Shown: positions 1 to 7,554 of the stretch, in pieces
Layout of the letters: each line of letters opens with the position of its first letter
Position numbering within the stretch: position 1 is the stretch's first letter
Assembly (NCBI GenBank): GCA_934726055.1
Contig: CAKVCZ010000001.1
Coordinates: 1 to 64,000 of the forward strand
Source of the DNA: an uncultured Candidatus Melainabacteria bacterium
GTDB taxonomy: Bacteria > Cyanobacteriota > Vampirovibrionia > Gastranaerophilales > Gastranaerophilaceae
Reading direction: 5' to 3'
DNA length: 64,000 nt
Translations under genes and position numbers: made by a program
The notes under the pieces: generated by a model
The model's database searches: none
What the model was told of the DNA's origin: nothing
Seen by the model: only the letters and a program-made list of their open reading frames with translations

Positions 1-448
1 CATCATTGCCGGCTCCACCGTCTATTGTTACGCCGTTTACGCTTGCTTGTTCGTAACTTGCCCAATACCAACCGTTATAATACCATATAGTTTCACTCTT
101 CTGTGGCATTGCTGACATGTCAATTGTATCTTTGTATGGTGTACCAACGTATGTTCCGTCAGCTTGAGGAGAGATTGCATCCGTATTTTCAACAAGATTA
201 TTTATGGCAGTACTTGTTTCTACACCTAATTCGTCTGTTTTAATAAATTTTATGTTGCTATAGTTGGTCAAAGTAATAACTTCGCCATCATTCATGTTTA
301 TAACTAGATTTCCGTCTTTCAATTGATATGATAAAACATCCGATAAAGACTTCTCTTTCAAATATACGGATTCTTTTCCTTCAGCATTTCTTAAATATTC
401 TTTTGCGTCATTTAATCTTACAATTAAATCTGATTCTGATACTGCCAT
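1..448 (-). CDS. RTX-like type I secretion substrate, N-terminal part (cut by window edge)
   Basis: The reading frame starts with ATG at 448, preceded by AGGAGA about 7 bases upstream, and stays open to the window edge (149 residues visible). The first ~140 residues are an N-terminal module I do not recognise, rich in Asn, Asp and Tyr. The last visible residues, VTIDGGAGND, match the start of the calcium-binding RTX nonapeptide GGxGxDxUx. There is no N-terminal signal peptide, as expected for substrates that carry a C-terminal type I signal. HlyD, HlyB and TolC homologues lie immediately upstream on the same strand, which strongly suggests this is their cargo. I infer a secreted, calcium-folding surface or extracellular protein; whether it is an adhesin, enzyme or toxin cannot be told from this part. 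Confidence 0.72.
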   Translation of the reverse strand, partial: MAVSESDLIVRLNDAKEYLRNAEGKESVYLKEKSLSDVLSYQLKDGNLVINMNDGEVITLTNYSNIKFIKTDELGVETSTAINNLVENTDAISPQADGTYVGTPYKDTIDMSAMPQKSETIWYYNGWYWASYEQASVNGVTIDGGAGND

Positions 449-488
449 ATTCAACTCTCCTATCAATTACATACTTATGCATGCGCAA

Positions 489-617
489 AAGTTATACGCC
501 GATATAAAACCTGCGTATAACTTATTTAATAGATCTAAACAAAACCCAAAAGGCTGAAACCCAGTAATACTAGGTAGTACACCCCCCCCCCTAGGCGGAA
601 AGCTGCACTATTACTGG
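489..617 (-). promoter_or_regulatory. Structured 5' leader of the RTX-like gene
   Basis: The leader contains two strong inverted repeats. The proximal one is a perfect 11-bp stem (AAGTTATACGC at 489-499 against 513-523, 13-base loop) ending about 40 bases before the start codon. The distal one is CCAGTAAT (561-568) against ATTACTGG (610-617), enclosing CTAGG (570-574) against CCTAG (590-594) and the C10 tract. A TACTA-GG-TAGTA hairpin (568-579) is an alternative fold. I do not recognise a riboswitch family; the conserved c-di-GMP-I core GCAAAGCC is absent. A leader of roughly 210 bases in an otherwise compact genome suggests RNA-level control. Confidence 0.45.
582..591. repeat. Homopolymeric C10 tract (G10 on the transcribed strand)
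   Basis: Ten consecutive C residues sit in the leader of the RTX-like gene, inside the loop region of the 561-617 inverted repeat. Such a tract is very unusual in this AT-rich sequence. Poly-G/C tracts near genes for surface proteins are classic slipped-strand phase-variation sites in other bacteria; that role here is inference. Confidence 0.6.
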
Positions 618-667
618 ATTGTAGATATATTTCAAATTTATTAGATACTATTGTTACCATAACACTT

Positions 668-696
668 ATTATATCACAAACATGTAATTACTTGAA
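668..696 (-). promoter_or_regulatory. Probable promoter of the RTX-like gene
   Basis: On the minus strand a perfect TATAAT (668-673) is preceded by TGA, forming an extended -10, with a weak TTCAAG -35 (691-696) at 17 bp spacing. Transcription would begin near 661, giving a leader of about 210 bases. Confidence 0.5.
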
Positions 697-761
697 CCCC
701 CTATTTGAAAAATTTTTACTTTTGTTTGCATAATTTAGTATTAAAGACTACATTATCTCAT

Positions 762-1793
762 CTAACGAACCTTAATGCTTTCATCCATATATTTGATTAG
801 CGGATAGATGAAAAACTCTATAATTCTACGTTTACCAATTTTGATTTCGTTAGTTGTAGTCATACCGTATTTTATAGACTGTTCTTTACCTTCAACAAGC
901 AATGTTGTATTCTTTGGGTCTATATAAACTTCATAAATATCCCCCAAATGCTCGTCTTGTATACTATTTGGAGATACAATCGTTACAACACCATTTAAAA
1001 TACCATACTTTTGAAAATTATACGTATCAACTTTTATTGAAACAGGCATTCCGGGCTCAATAAAGCCTACATCTTGATTTAAAACTTTTGCTTTTATTTG
1101 TAATTTTGCATTTTTAGGAACTATCGTCATTATTTTTTCGGCAGGCGTAACAACTCCCCCTATTGTGTGAACTAAAATTTTATTAACATACCCGTTTATA
1201 GGTGATTTTAAAATTTGTTTTTGCTTTTCCAACTGAATTCTTTTATTACTCATTTCGGTTAATGAAGCACTTAGTGCAGAAATATTATGCGATAACTCAC
1301 TCACCTCTTTTGATGCATCATCATATCTTGATTGAGGAATAATGTCTTTAACTTCCTCCAAGCGTTTTTTTGTATCCAATGCTATTTCATATTTTGCTTT
1401 TGAATCCGCAAGTTGTTCAGATACTTTTGCTTCTTCTTCTTTTAAGTTATTCAACTCCAATCCAGGTTCGTGTTCTGCTGGAGAGATAATTGCTACAATT
1501 TGACCTTCCGTAACATATTCACCCTCTTTAACTGCAACAGTTGTAACAACGCCTTTATCTAAAGATTGAACGACTTTTTCTTCACCTGACGGAATAATTA
1601 ATCCGCGAGCAGTTACAACTATATCAACCTTTCCAAAGTACATCCATAAACCTGCAATAACTATAAATGCAATAATGAGCCAAAAAATAGTATTACCTAT
1701 CGGATTTAAGGGTTCGTCTTCTATTTCTGCCAGTATTGGCTTAAATTCATGACTATCGTCTTGTTTTGGTATTAATTTATCAAGAAATTTCAT
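762..1793 (-). CDS. HlyD-family membrane fusion protein of type I secretion
   Basis: This periplasmic adaptor links the ABC transporter to the TolC-type channel. One N-terminal transmembrane helix (about residues 35-55) is followed by a biotinyl-lipoyl-like half (VVTTVAVKEGEYVTEGQIVA), a coiled-coil hairpin, and the returning half (LKSPINGYVNKILVHTIGG) with a beta-barrel region. At about 343 residues it is shorter than E. coli HlyD, mainly because of a short coiled coil. I chose ATG at 1793 because AGGTGA lies five bases upstream; a GTG in frame at 1802 is the alternative. It directly follows the ABC transporter gene, so the two are probably cotranscribed. Confidence 0.92.
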   Translation of the reverse strand: MKFLDKLIPKQDDSHEFKPILAEIEDEPLNPIGNTIFWLIIAFIVIAGLWMYFGKVDIVVTARGLIIPSGEEKVVQSLDKGVVTTVAVKEGEYVTEGQIVAIISPAEHEPGLELNNLKEEEAKVSEQLADSKAKYEIALDTKKRLEEVKDIIPQSRYDDASKEVSELSHNISALSASLTEMSNKRIQLEKQKQILKSPINGYVNKILVHTIGGVVTPAEKIMTIVPKNAKLQIKAKVLNQDVGFIEPGMPVSIKVDTYNFQKYGILNGVVTIVSPNSIQDEHLGDIYEVYIDPKNTTLLVEGKEQSIKYGMTTTNEIKIGKRRIIEFFIYPLIKYMDESIKVR

Positions 1794-1802
1794 ATTTTTC
1801 AC

Positions 1803-3965
1803 CTATCCCATTTGAGCATCATATAATTGTTTATAATAACCATTATGAGCTAAAAGCTGTTCGTGTGTACCAACTTCAACTATATTACCGTTATCAAAAC
1901 AAACAATTTTATCACAATCTTTTATCGTAGAAAGCCTATGAGCAATTATTATCGTTGTTCTACCTTTTGATATCATTGCCATATTATCTCTGATAATTCT
2001 TTCTGATTCATAATCAAGGGCTGATGTTGCTTCATCAAATATCAATATTCGCGGATTTGAAATCAATGCTCGAGCAATTGCAATTCTTTGTCTTTGTCCG
2101 CCGGATAGAGATGAACCTCTTTCACCAACTTCTGTATCATAACCTTTTGGAAGTTTCGATATAAACTCGTGCGCACCTGAAATTTGAGCAACATTAACAA
2201 TCAACTCCATTGGAGCATTTGGCTTTGGAAGCGCAATATTATCTTTGATTGTTCCTGAAAACAAGTAATTTTCCTGTAAAACAATGCCAATATTTGTTCT
2301 TAACCAAACCGGATTAATGTTTCTTATATCTATACCATCAATGTATATTGTACCCTCAGTTGTATAATACATTCGCTGAATAAGTTTTGCTATTGTAGAT
2401 TTTCCACTACCCGAACGTCCTACAAAACCAATTTTTTGACCGGCTTTTATGTCTATATTTATGTTATTCAAAACCATTGGACTATCAACATTGTATCTAA
2501 ACGATAAATTTTCAACCTTGATATTACCATCTACGTGGTTTAATGTTATAGCATTACCGGACTGCATTTCAAGAGGACTATTCAAAATATCTCCAATTCT
2601 ATCTACAGCCAACAAGGTTTGTTGAAATTCATTCCATAATCCAACTAATCTTAACATCGGAGCAGAAAATTGCCCTGAAAACATTTGAAAGGCTATTAAT
2701 TGACCAATTGTAAGTCTGTTTTCTATAACAAGCATTACCCCAACATACAAAATTGCTATCGTCATTGTTTTTTGTAAAAATCCACAAACAGAACCTGTAA
2801 AATTTCCCATAATTGCAAGATTAAAACTGGATTTTAAATATTTGCCAAGCTTTTCTTCCCACTGTTTAAACATTGAGCCCTCAATAGCTAAAGACTTAAC
2901 TGTTTGAACCCCTGTTACCGATTCAACAAGATAAGAATTTGAATGAGCACCCATTTGGAATTTTTCTTCCAAGCGTTCTCTAAGTTCTGGTGTTATTACA
3001 ACATAAATCAACCCGATAACAGCAAGAAAGCCTAATGAAATATATGTTAGTTTCGGACTGTAAATAAACATAACTATTAGGAAAACTATTGAGAAAAACG
3101 CATCTATTAGAACCGATACGGACTTATTCGTTATGAATTCTCTAATTCTATCCAATTCTCTTACTCTTGCAACAATATTACCAACTTGCCTGTTTTCAAA
3201 ATACACATAGTATAATTGGAACAAATGTTTAAATAGTTTTGCGCCAAGCTTTGCATCTATTTTGTTTGTTGTGTGAATAAAGATGTAGTTTCTTGATAAA
3301 TTTAATAACAATTCAAAGACCGACACAACAATAAACGCAAAAGCTAAAACATCAAGCGTTGCTAAGGTTCTGTTTACCAAAACTTTATCAAGAATAACCT
3401 GTGTAAATAATGGTGTAACAAGTCCAAACAATTGAACAACAAATGAACCCAAAAGAACTTGTCCTATGATTTTTTTGTATTTGAATATTTCATTAAAAAA
3501 CCATTTAAACCCAAATTTTACATCACTTACTGAACTTTTATGTTTTAAAATAATAATAAAATCTTTTAATTGTTCTTGTAACTCTTCATAAGTATGCGAT
3601 TTTGGATGTTTTTCCAGCGGAGTTAGCGTCAAGATCATATTTTCTTCAGGTTTTAGAGCCAATAAAACGACATATGAATTGTCTTTTAACTGCAATATTG
3701 CAGGAAGCGGATATTTTTGAGAGAAATCAGCAAGTTTCATTGCTTTCTTCTTTACCTTAAAACCTTTATTTTTTGCTATTCTAATTATTTCTTCAGGTTC
3801 AATATCCGCAGTATTTATTCCGTATTCACGGACAATCGAACGCATATCAATATCAATATTGTTCATTCTTGATACAATTTCAAGCGAAATTAATCCTGTA
3901 TTTACCAGCGGTTTTTTATTTTCTTGTGGTGTATTATTCTCTTGCGGTTTATTATTTTCTTCCAT
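1803..3965 (-). CDS. HlyB-like type I secretion ABC transporter (permease-ATPase)
   Basis: This inner-membrane exporter powers type I secretion. The order of domains is a Pro/Asn-rich N-terminal tail, a C39-peptidase-like domain (about residues 25-150), an ABC membrane domain (about 165-430) and an ATPase domain (about 480-715). Walker A GRSGSGKST, signature LSGGQRQR and Walker B ILIFDEATSALD are intact. The peptidase-like domain has no catalytic Cys, so it is the inactive CLD type used by RTX exporters to hold substrate rather than the bacteriocin-processing type. A strong SD (GGGAAG) precedes ATG 3965. The TolC homologue is just upstream and HlyD just downstream. Confidence 0.95.
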   Translation of the reverse strand: MEENNKPQENNTPQENKKPLVNTGLISLEIVSRMNNIDIDMRSIVREYGINTADIEPEEIIRIAKNKGFKVKKKAMKLADFSQKYPLPAILQLKDNSYVVLLALKPEENMILTLTPLEKHPKSHTYEELQEQLKDFIIILKHKSSVSDVKFGFKWFFNEIFKYKKIIGQVLLGSFVVQLFGLVTPLFTQVILDKVLVNRTLATLDVLAFAFIVVSVFELLLNLSRNYIFIHTTNKIDAKLGAKLFKHLFQLYYVYFENRQVGNIVARVRELDRIREFITNKSVSVLIDAFFSIVFLIVMFIYSPKLTYISLGFLAVIGLIYVVITPELRERLEEKFQMGAHSNSYLVESVTGVQTVKSLAIEGSMFKQWEEKLGKYLKSSFNLAIMGNFTGSVCGFLQKTMTIAILYVGVMLVIENRLTIGQLIAFQMFSGQFSAPMLRLVGLWNEFQQTLLAVDRIGDILNSPLEMQSGNAITLNHVDGNIKVENLSFRYNVDSPMVLNNINIDIKAGQKIGFVGRSGSGKSTIAKLIQRMYYTTEGTIYIDGIDIRNINPVWLRTNIGIVLQENYLFSGTIKDNIALPKPNAPMELIVNVAQISGAHEFISKLPKGYDTEVGERGSSLSGGQRQRIAIARALISNPRILIFDEATSALDYESERIIRDNMAMISKGRTTIIIAHRLSTIKDCDKIVCFDNGNIVEVGTHEQLLAHNGYYKQLYDAQMG

Positions 3966-3980
3966 TTTTCTTCCCGTTTT

Positions 3981-5354
3981 CTATAATTCTTCTGTAAGAA
4001 TTTCTATACCTTTTGTTACTGCAATACGAGTTATTGTGTTTTTATCAAGTTCTATTTTTTGATTCAACAACTCAATTTTTGTACTGTATTCTTCCATTGG
4101 TGCAACAATTCTTTTTGAAACAAGCTTTTGAACAGATTTTTCTTTTTCTGTTAACTCTTGAACTGCTTTACTATTTTCTTTTATTTGTGAATCTAAGTAT
4201 AAAGCATTTGATTGCATACAAGCGATTTTTGTCATCCACTGTGCCATTGCCTTATCACGTTCAACATTCATCTGTTTTAATTCTAATCTGGTCTTTTCAA
4301 TATTAGATCTGTTTTTCATTCCGTCAAAAAACGGCATATTCAAAGCTGCACCGACAGAAAAATTTGATGGTTCAATATTACTTAAACTACTTCCAAATCG
4401 ACTTGGGTCAGAACCGTACAAATAATATTTACCATACAAGTTTAGTTTTGGATAATTATTTCTTTTTACAACAGCTAATTCAAGTTCTTTTTTCTTTATG
4501 TTCTTTTCATAAATTTTCCAAACAATGCTTTTCTGATAATCCTGTTGAGCATTTATATCAAAATTAGGAGCTTTTATTTCACTTATTTTTAGTTTATCGA
4601 TATCATATTCTTCACCTGTATAAAACGAAAGCCAGCTTATAGATTCCTGTTGGATAGCTTTTAATTCGGCAAGTTTTACTTTTATGGTATTAACCCTAAC
4701 TCGCTCGTTATTTAACTCCGTTTTAGAAATTTCTTTAACTTTAAACAATCTTTCGTAGCAATCAAGATTTTTTTGAGCATATTTTAAAATTTCTTTATTT
4801 TTTTCTATTTGATCTGATGTAATCAACAATTTTGTATAGCTGTCTAAAAGTGTTAAATAAAGTTCTTGAAGTTTTTGTTTTGTTTCAAGTTGTTTTAATT
4901 CGGCATCTTCTTTTGCAATTTTTAAATTTCCACCTCTTACACCAAAATCGAATAAGTTATACCCGACAGTTATTCCCATAACTGATTGATACCTTGTATA
5001 CGGGTTAATAAAAGCGTCTCCGATTGACATAACCGTCGATTCATTTGCATCTCTAAAGTTTTTCGTATATTCGGTACCTATATTTGCGTTCAATTTTGGA
5101 AAATACTCAGAACGTGCACCTCTTATACCTTGCTTTGAAATCAAAACATTATAATCAGCAATTTTTAAATCATAAGAATGTTCTTTTGCTTTGTTTATAA
5201 CATCTTCAAAGGTTATTTTTGCTACAAGCGGCCTTTGAATTTGACCTTCGGAATTTACAGTTTCATTTTCTACAGCAAACACAATACCACTTGTTTGTGC
5301 GCAAACAAGCAAGAGTAAAACAAATAAAAATTTTATTATATTAAATCTTTTCAA
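3981..5354 (-). CDS. TolC-family outer-membrane efflux/secretion channel
   Basis: An outer-membrane factor forming the exit duct for the type I system. It has a signal peptide (hydrophobic core FLFVLLLLVCA) followed by the two OEP repeats with long alpha-helical stretches; ITFEDVINKAKEHSYDL near the mature N terminus and the motif YPKLNLYGKYYLYGSDP in the second half are typical. I prefer a TTG start at 5354, giving MKRFNIIKF, a normal positively charged signal-peptide start; a TTG at 5381 is also open. It is the first gene of the secretion cluster and is separated from the ABC transporter by about 15 bases. Confidence 0.9.
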   Translation of the reverse strand: MKRFNIIKFLFVLLLLVCAQTSGIVFAVENETVNSEGQIQRPLVAKITFEDVINKAKEHSYDLKIADYNVLISKQGIRGARSEYFPKLNANIGTEYTKNFRDANESTVMSIGDAFINPYTRYQSVMGITVGYNLFDFGVRGGNLKIAKEDAELKQLETKQKLQELYLTLLDSYTKLLITSDQIEKNKEILKYAQKNLDCYERLFKVKEISKTELNNERVRVNTIKVKLAELKAIQQESISWLSFYTGEEYDIDKLKISEIKAPNFDINAQQDYQKSIVWKIYEKNIKKKELELAVVKRNNYPKLNLYGKYYLYGSDPSRFGSSLSNIEPSNFSVGAALNMPFFDGMKNRSNIEKTRLELKQMNVERDKAMAQWMTKIACMQSNALYLDSQIKENSKAVQELTEKEKSVQKLVSKRIVAPMEEYSTKIELLNQKIELDKNTITRIAVTKGIEILTEEL

Positions 5355-5585
5355 TTTATGACTCGTGAATCCAATTAACAAAATAGTAACATAATATTTA
5401 AATTAAGTGTTTAATTTTAATATTATCTGTAAAGCCTTATTATAAGCTATTTTTAATAATTTAATATATCCAAAAAATAACGTAACGTAATGATTTTATT
5501 GATTTATTTCGGCGAAAGATAAATCATAATTTACATTTTTATAGTTTTTATAAAAGAATGTTCTTGTTACATTTCGTTACAAGAA

Positions 5586-5614
5586 TTGTTTTATCATCTG
5601 TTTTTTGGTATAAA
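5586..5614 (+). promoter_or_regulatory. Probable promoter of the TpsB-type gene
   Basis: TTGTTT (5586-5591), 17-bp spacer, TATAAA (5609-5614). It lies in the AT-rich region between the divergent TolC-type gene and this one; the rest of that gap shows no other clear feature. Confidence 0.45.
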
Positions 5615-5650
5615 ATGTTATAAGGTATATACCCATTAGGAAGAGGAAAG

Positions 5651-7426
5651 ATGAAATTTTCTAAAAAGTTTTTTGTAGTAATTATCTTTGCATTTTTGCT
5701 TACACATTTACCTGCGAATGCACTTGACTACGGAGATGGTGCCGGCTCTGTCAGAACACAAATAAACCAACAAAGAACAAATGAGCAAATTCAAAGAATA
5801 ATTATTCAAAAAGAAATGGAAGCAGAACATGCTGAAAAACAAGAAAAAAAGAAACCTGATGATACTCCAAAAGATGTAAAGCAGGGTGAAGTAATATATA
5901 ACCCACACTTCAAATTAAATCATATAAATTTTGAAGGGAATAAAGTTTATAAAACAAGCTATTTAAACGATTTTGCGAGTAATTTAATAGGTCAAGAAAT
6001 ATATGTTGATGACATAATTGAATTGGCAGGAAGAATTACAAAACAGTATCAATTTGACGGATACATAACATCCTACGCATATGTACCGGAACAAGATGTT
6101 GTTGACGGCAATGTAACAATTAGAATTGTTGAAAGTAAAATCGCCGATATTGATATTGAAGGGAATAAATGGTTACGTAAATCTTATATAACCAGAGAAA
6201 TATGTAACTTAAACGGACTGAAAGAAGACAAAGTTTTTAATGTAAATCAAATTGATGCCGTTCTAAAAACAGCAAATAGCATGCCCTATTTTAAAGCAGG
6301 CGTAACCGTAAATAAAAATCCTGAAAACGATAACACCGATATACATCTTAATGTAAAAGACAGACTTCCTGTAACATTAAATATGGCATGGGATAACCTT
6401 GGAAGAAGTCTTGTCGGACAACAGAGATTTCGTACAACCTTAACATATGATAATTTAACAGGTTTTGGAGATAGTCTATACGGTGGTGTAGTATTAGCTC
6501 GAAGAACAACCGGTGTTATTGCAGGATACAAAATTCCGGTATCACCCTGGGGAACAAAATTAGCATTTGATTATGGTTACACAAGTGTTAGAATTGGCGG
6601 AGAATTTTCTGAATTTGGACTAAGAGGAAATTCAACAAGTTATCTTTTAAGATTAATTCAACCAATTTACAAAAATTCTACAACAGAACTTGAAGCAAGT
6701 GTAGGACTTGATTTTGCAAGTTCAAATACGGCAGCAAAAAATGGAGACTATGAACTTGGCGGATACAACCTTAGAGTTCTAAGAGCAAATCTTTATGGTT
6801 CTCATGACGATAAAACCGGAACTACATTTGTAATTCTAAACGGTGATTTTGGTTTACACGGGCTTGGAGCAACTCACGAAACTAACGGAGAACCTGATTC
6901 AGCGTTCCAAAAAATGGGTGCGAATATCATTAGACTTCAAAGGATTCCACTAAAAGAATCTTATTTAGTTATGAAATTAGGCGGACAATGGACACCAAAT
7001 CAATTATATCCGATGGAACAATACCAATTAGGCGGATTCAATAATGTTAGAGGATATCAACCGGGTGTTTTACTTGGCGACTATGGTATTAGCGGAACTG
7101 TTGAATTGAGAACTCCTGTTCCGGGATTAAAAAAAATCTTACCTGAAAAAGCTAAATATATTTCTGATTTCATAAAACTTTTAGCATTCTACGATTTTGG
7201 TTATATCGGACAAAATGCTAATGCTTACAACTACACTCAAAACTTCTTAATGAGCTGTGGTGCAGGTGTAAATGTTATTTTACCAAGCGGTTTTGCATTT
7301 AACCTCGCTGTGGGTATCCCTCTTGACAGAAAAGACTACGCAACCGGTGATGCCAGAATTCACTTTAATTTCTCAACTGACGTAGACAGATTAATTTATA
7401 GACGATTCAAACGAGAAGCTATTTAG
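5651..7426 (+). CDS. ShlB/FhaC/HecB-type (TpsB) outer-membrane translocator
   Basis: An outer-membrane pore of the two-partner secretion type. A signal peptide (residues 1-24, ending ANA) is followed by a Gln/Glu/Lys-rich linker, two POTRA-like segments (about 85-235; FEGNKVYKTSYL and DIEGNKWLRKSY mark their starts) and a C-terminal beta-barrel. The barrel contains the family motif GFNNVRGY (around residue 455) and ends in alternating aromatic strands. SD AGGAAGAGGA precedes the ATG. No TpsA exoprotein with a filamentous-haemagglutinin-type domain is visible in the window. Its place back to back with the type I system suggests a secretion island, though its cargo is unknown. Confidence 0.88.
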   Translation: MKFSKKFFVVIIFAFLLTHLPANALDYGDGAGSVRTQINQQRTNEQIQRIIIQKEMEAEHAEKQEKKKPDDTPKDVKQGEVIYNPHFKLNHINFEGNKVYKTSYLNDFASNLIGQEIYVDDIIELAGRITKQYQFDGYITSYAYVPEQDVVDGNVTIRIVESKIADIDIEGNKWLRKSYITREICNLNGLKEDKVFNVNQIDAVLKTANSMPYFKAGVTVNKNPENDNTDIHLNVKDRLPVTLNMAWDNLGRSLVGQQRFRTTLTYDNLTGFGDSLYGGVVLARRTTGVIAGYKIPVSPWGTKLAFDYGYTSVRIGGEFSEFGLRGNSTSYLLRLIQPIYKNSTTELEASVGLDFASSNTAAKNGDYELGGYNLRVLRANLYGSHDDKTGTTFVILNGDFGLHGLGATHETNGEPDSAFQKMGANIIRLQRIPLKESYLVMKLGGQWTPNQLYPMEQYQLGGFNNVRGYQPGVLLGDYGISGTVELRTPVPGLKKILPEKAKYISDFIKLLAFYDFGYIGQNANAYNYTQNFLMSCGAGVNVILPSGFAFNLAVGIPLDRKDYATGDARIHFNFSTDVDRLIYRRFKREAI

Positions 7427-7554
7427 AATTAACACAGAATAAATGAGCAATATCTCTAATTAAATTTTTATCATAAAAGGCAATATACATCCTAACAAAT
7501 CACTAGTAATGATTTATTAAAAATAATTATCGTATGCAAAATTTATAGAATATA

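Noticed and set aside
489..617. Known c-di-GMP-I or other riboswitch
   Set aside because: The conserved core (GCAAAGCC and its receptor) is missing; only a structured leader of unknown type can be claimed.
3500..3965. Active C39 (bacteriocin-processing) peptidase domain in the HlyB-like protein
   Set aside because: The catalytic Cys is absent from the N-terminal domain, so it is the inactive CLD type.
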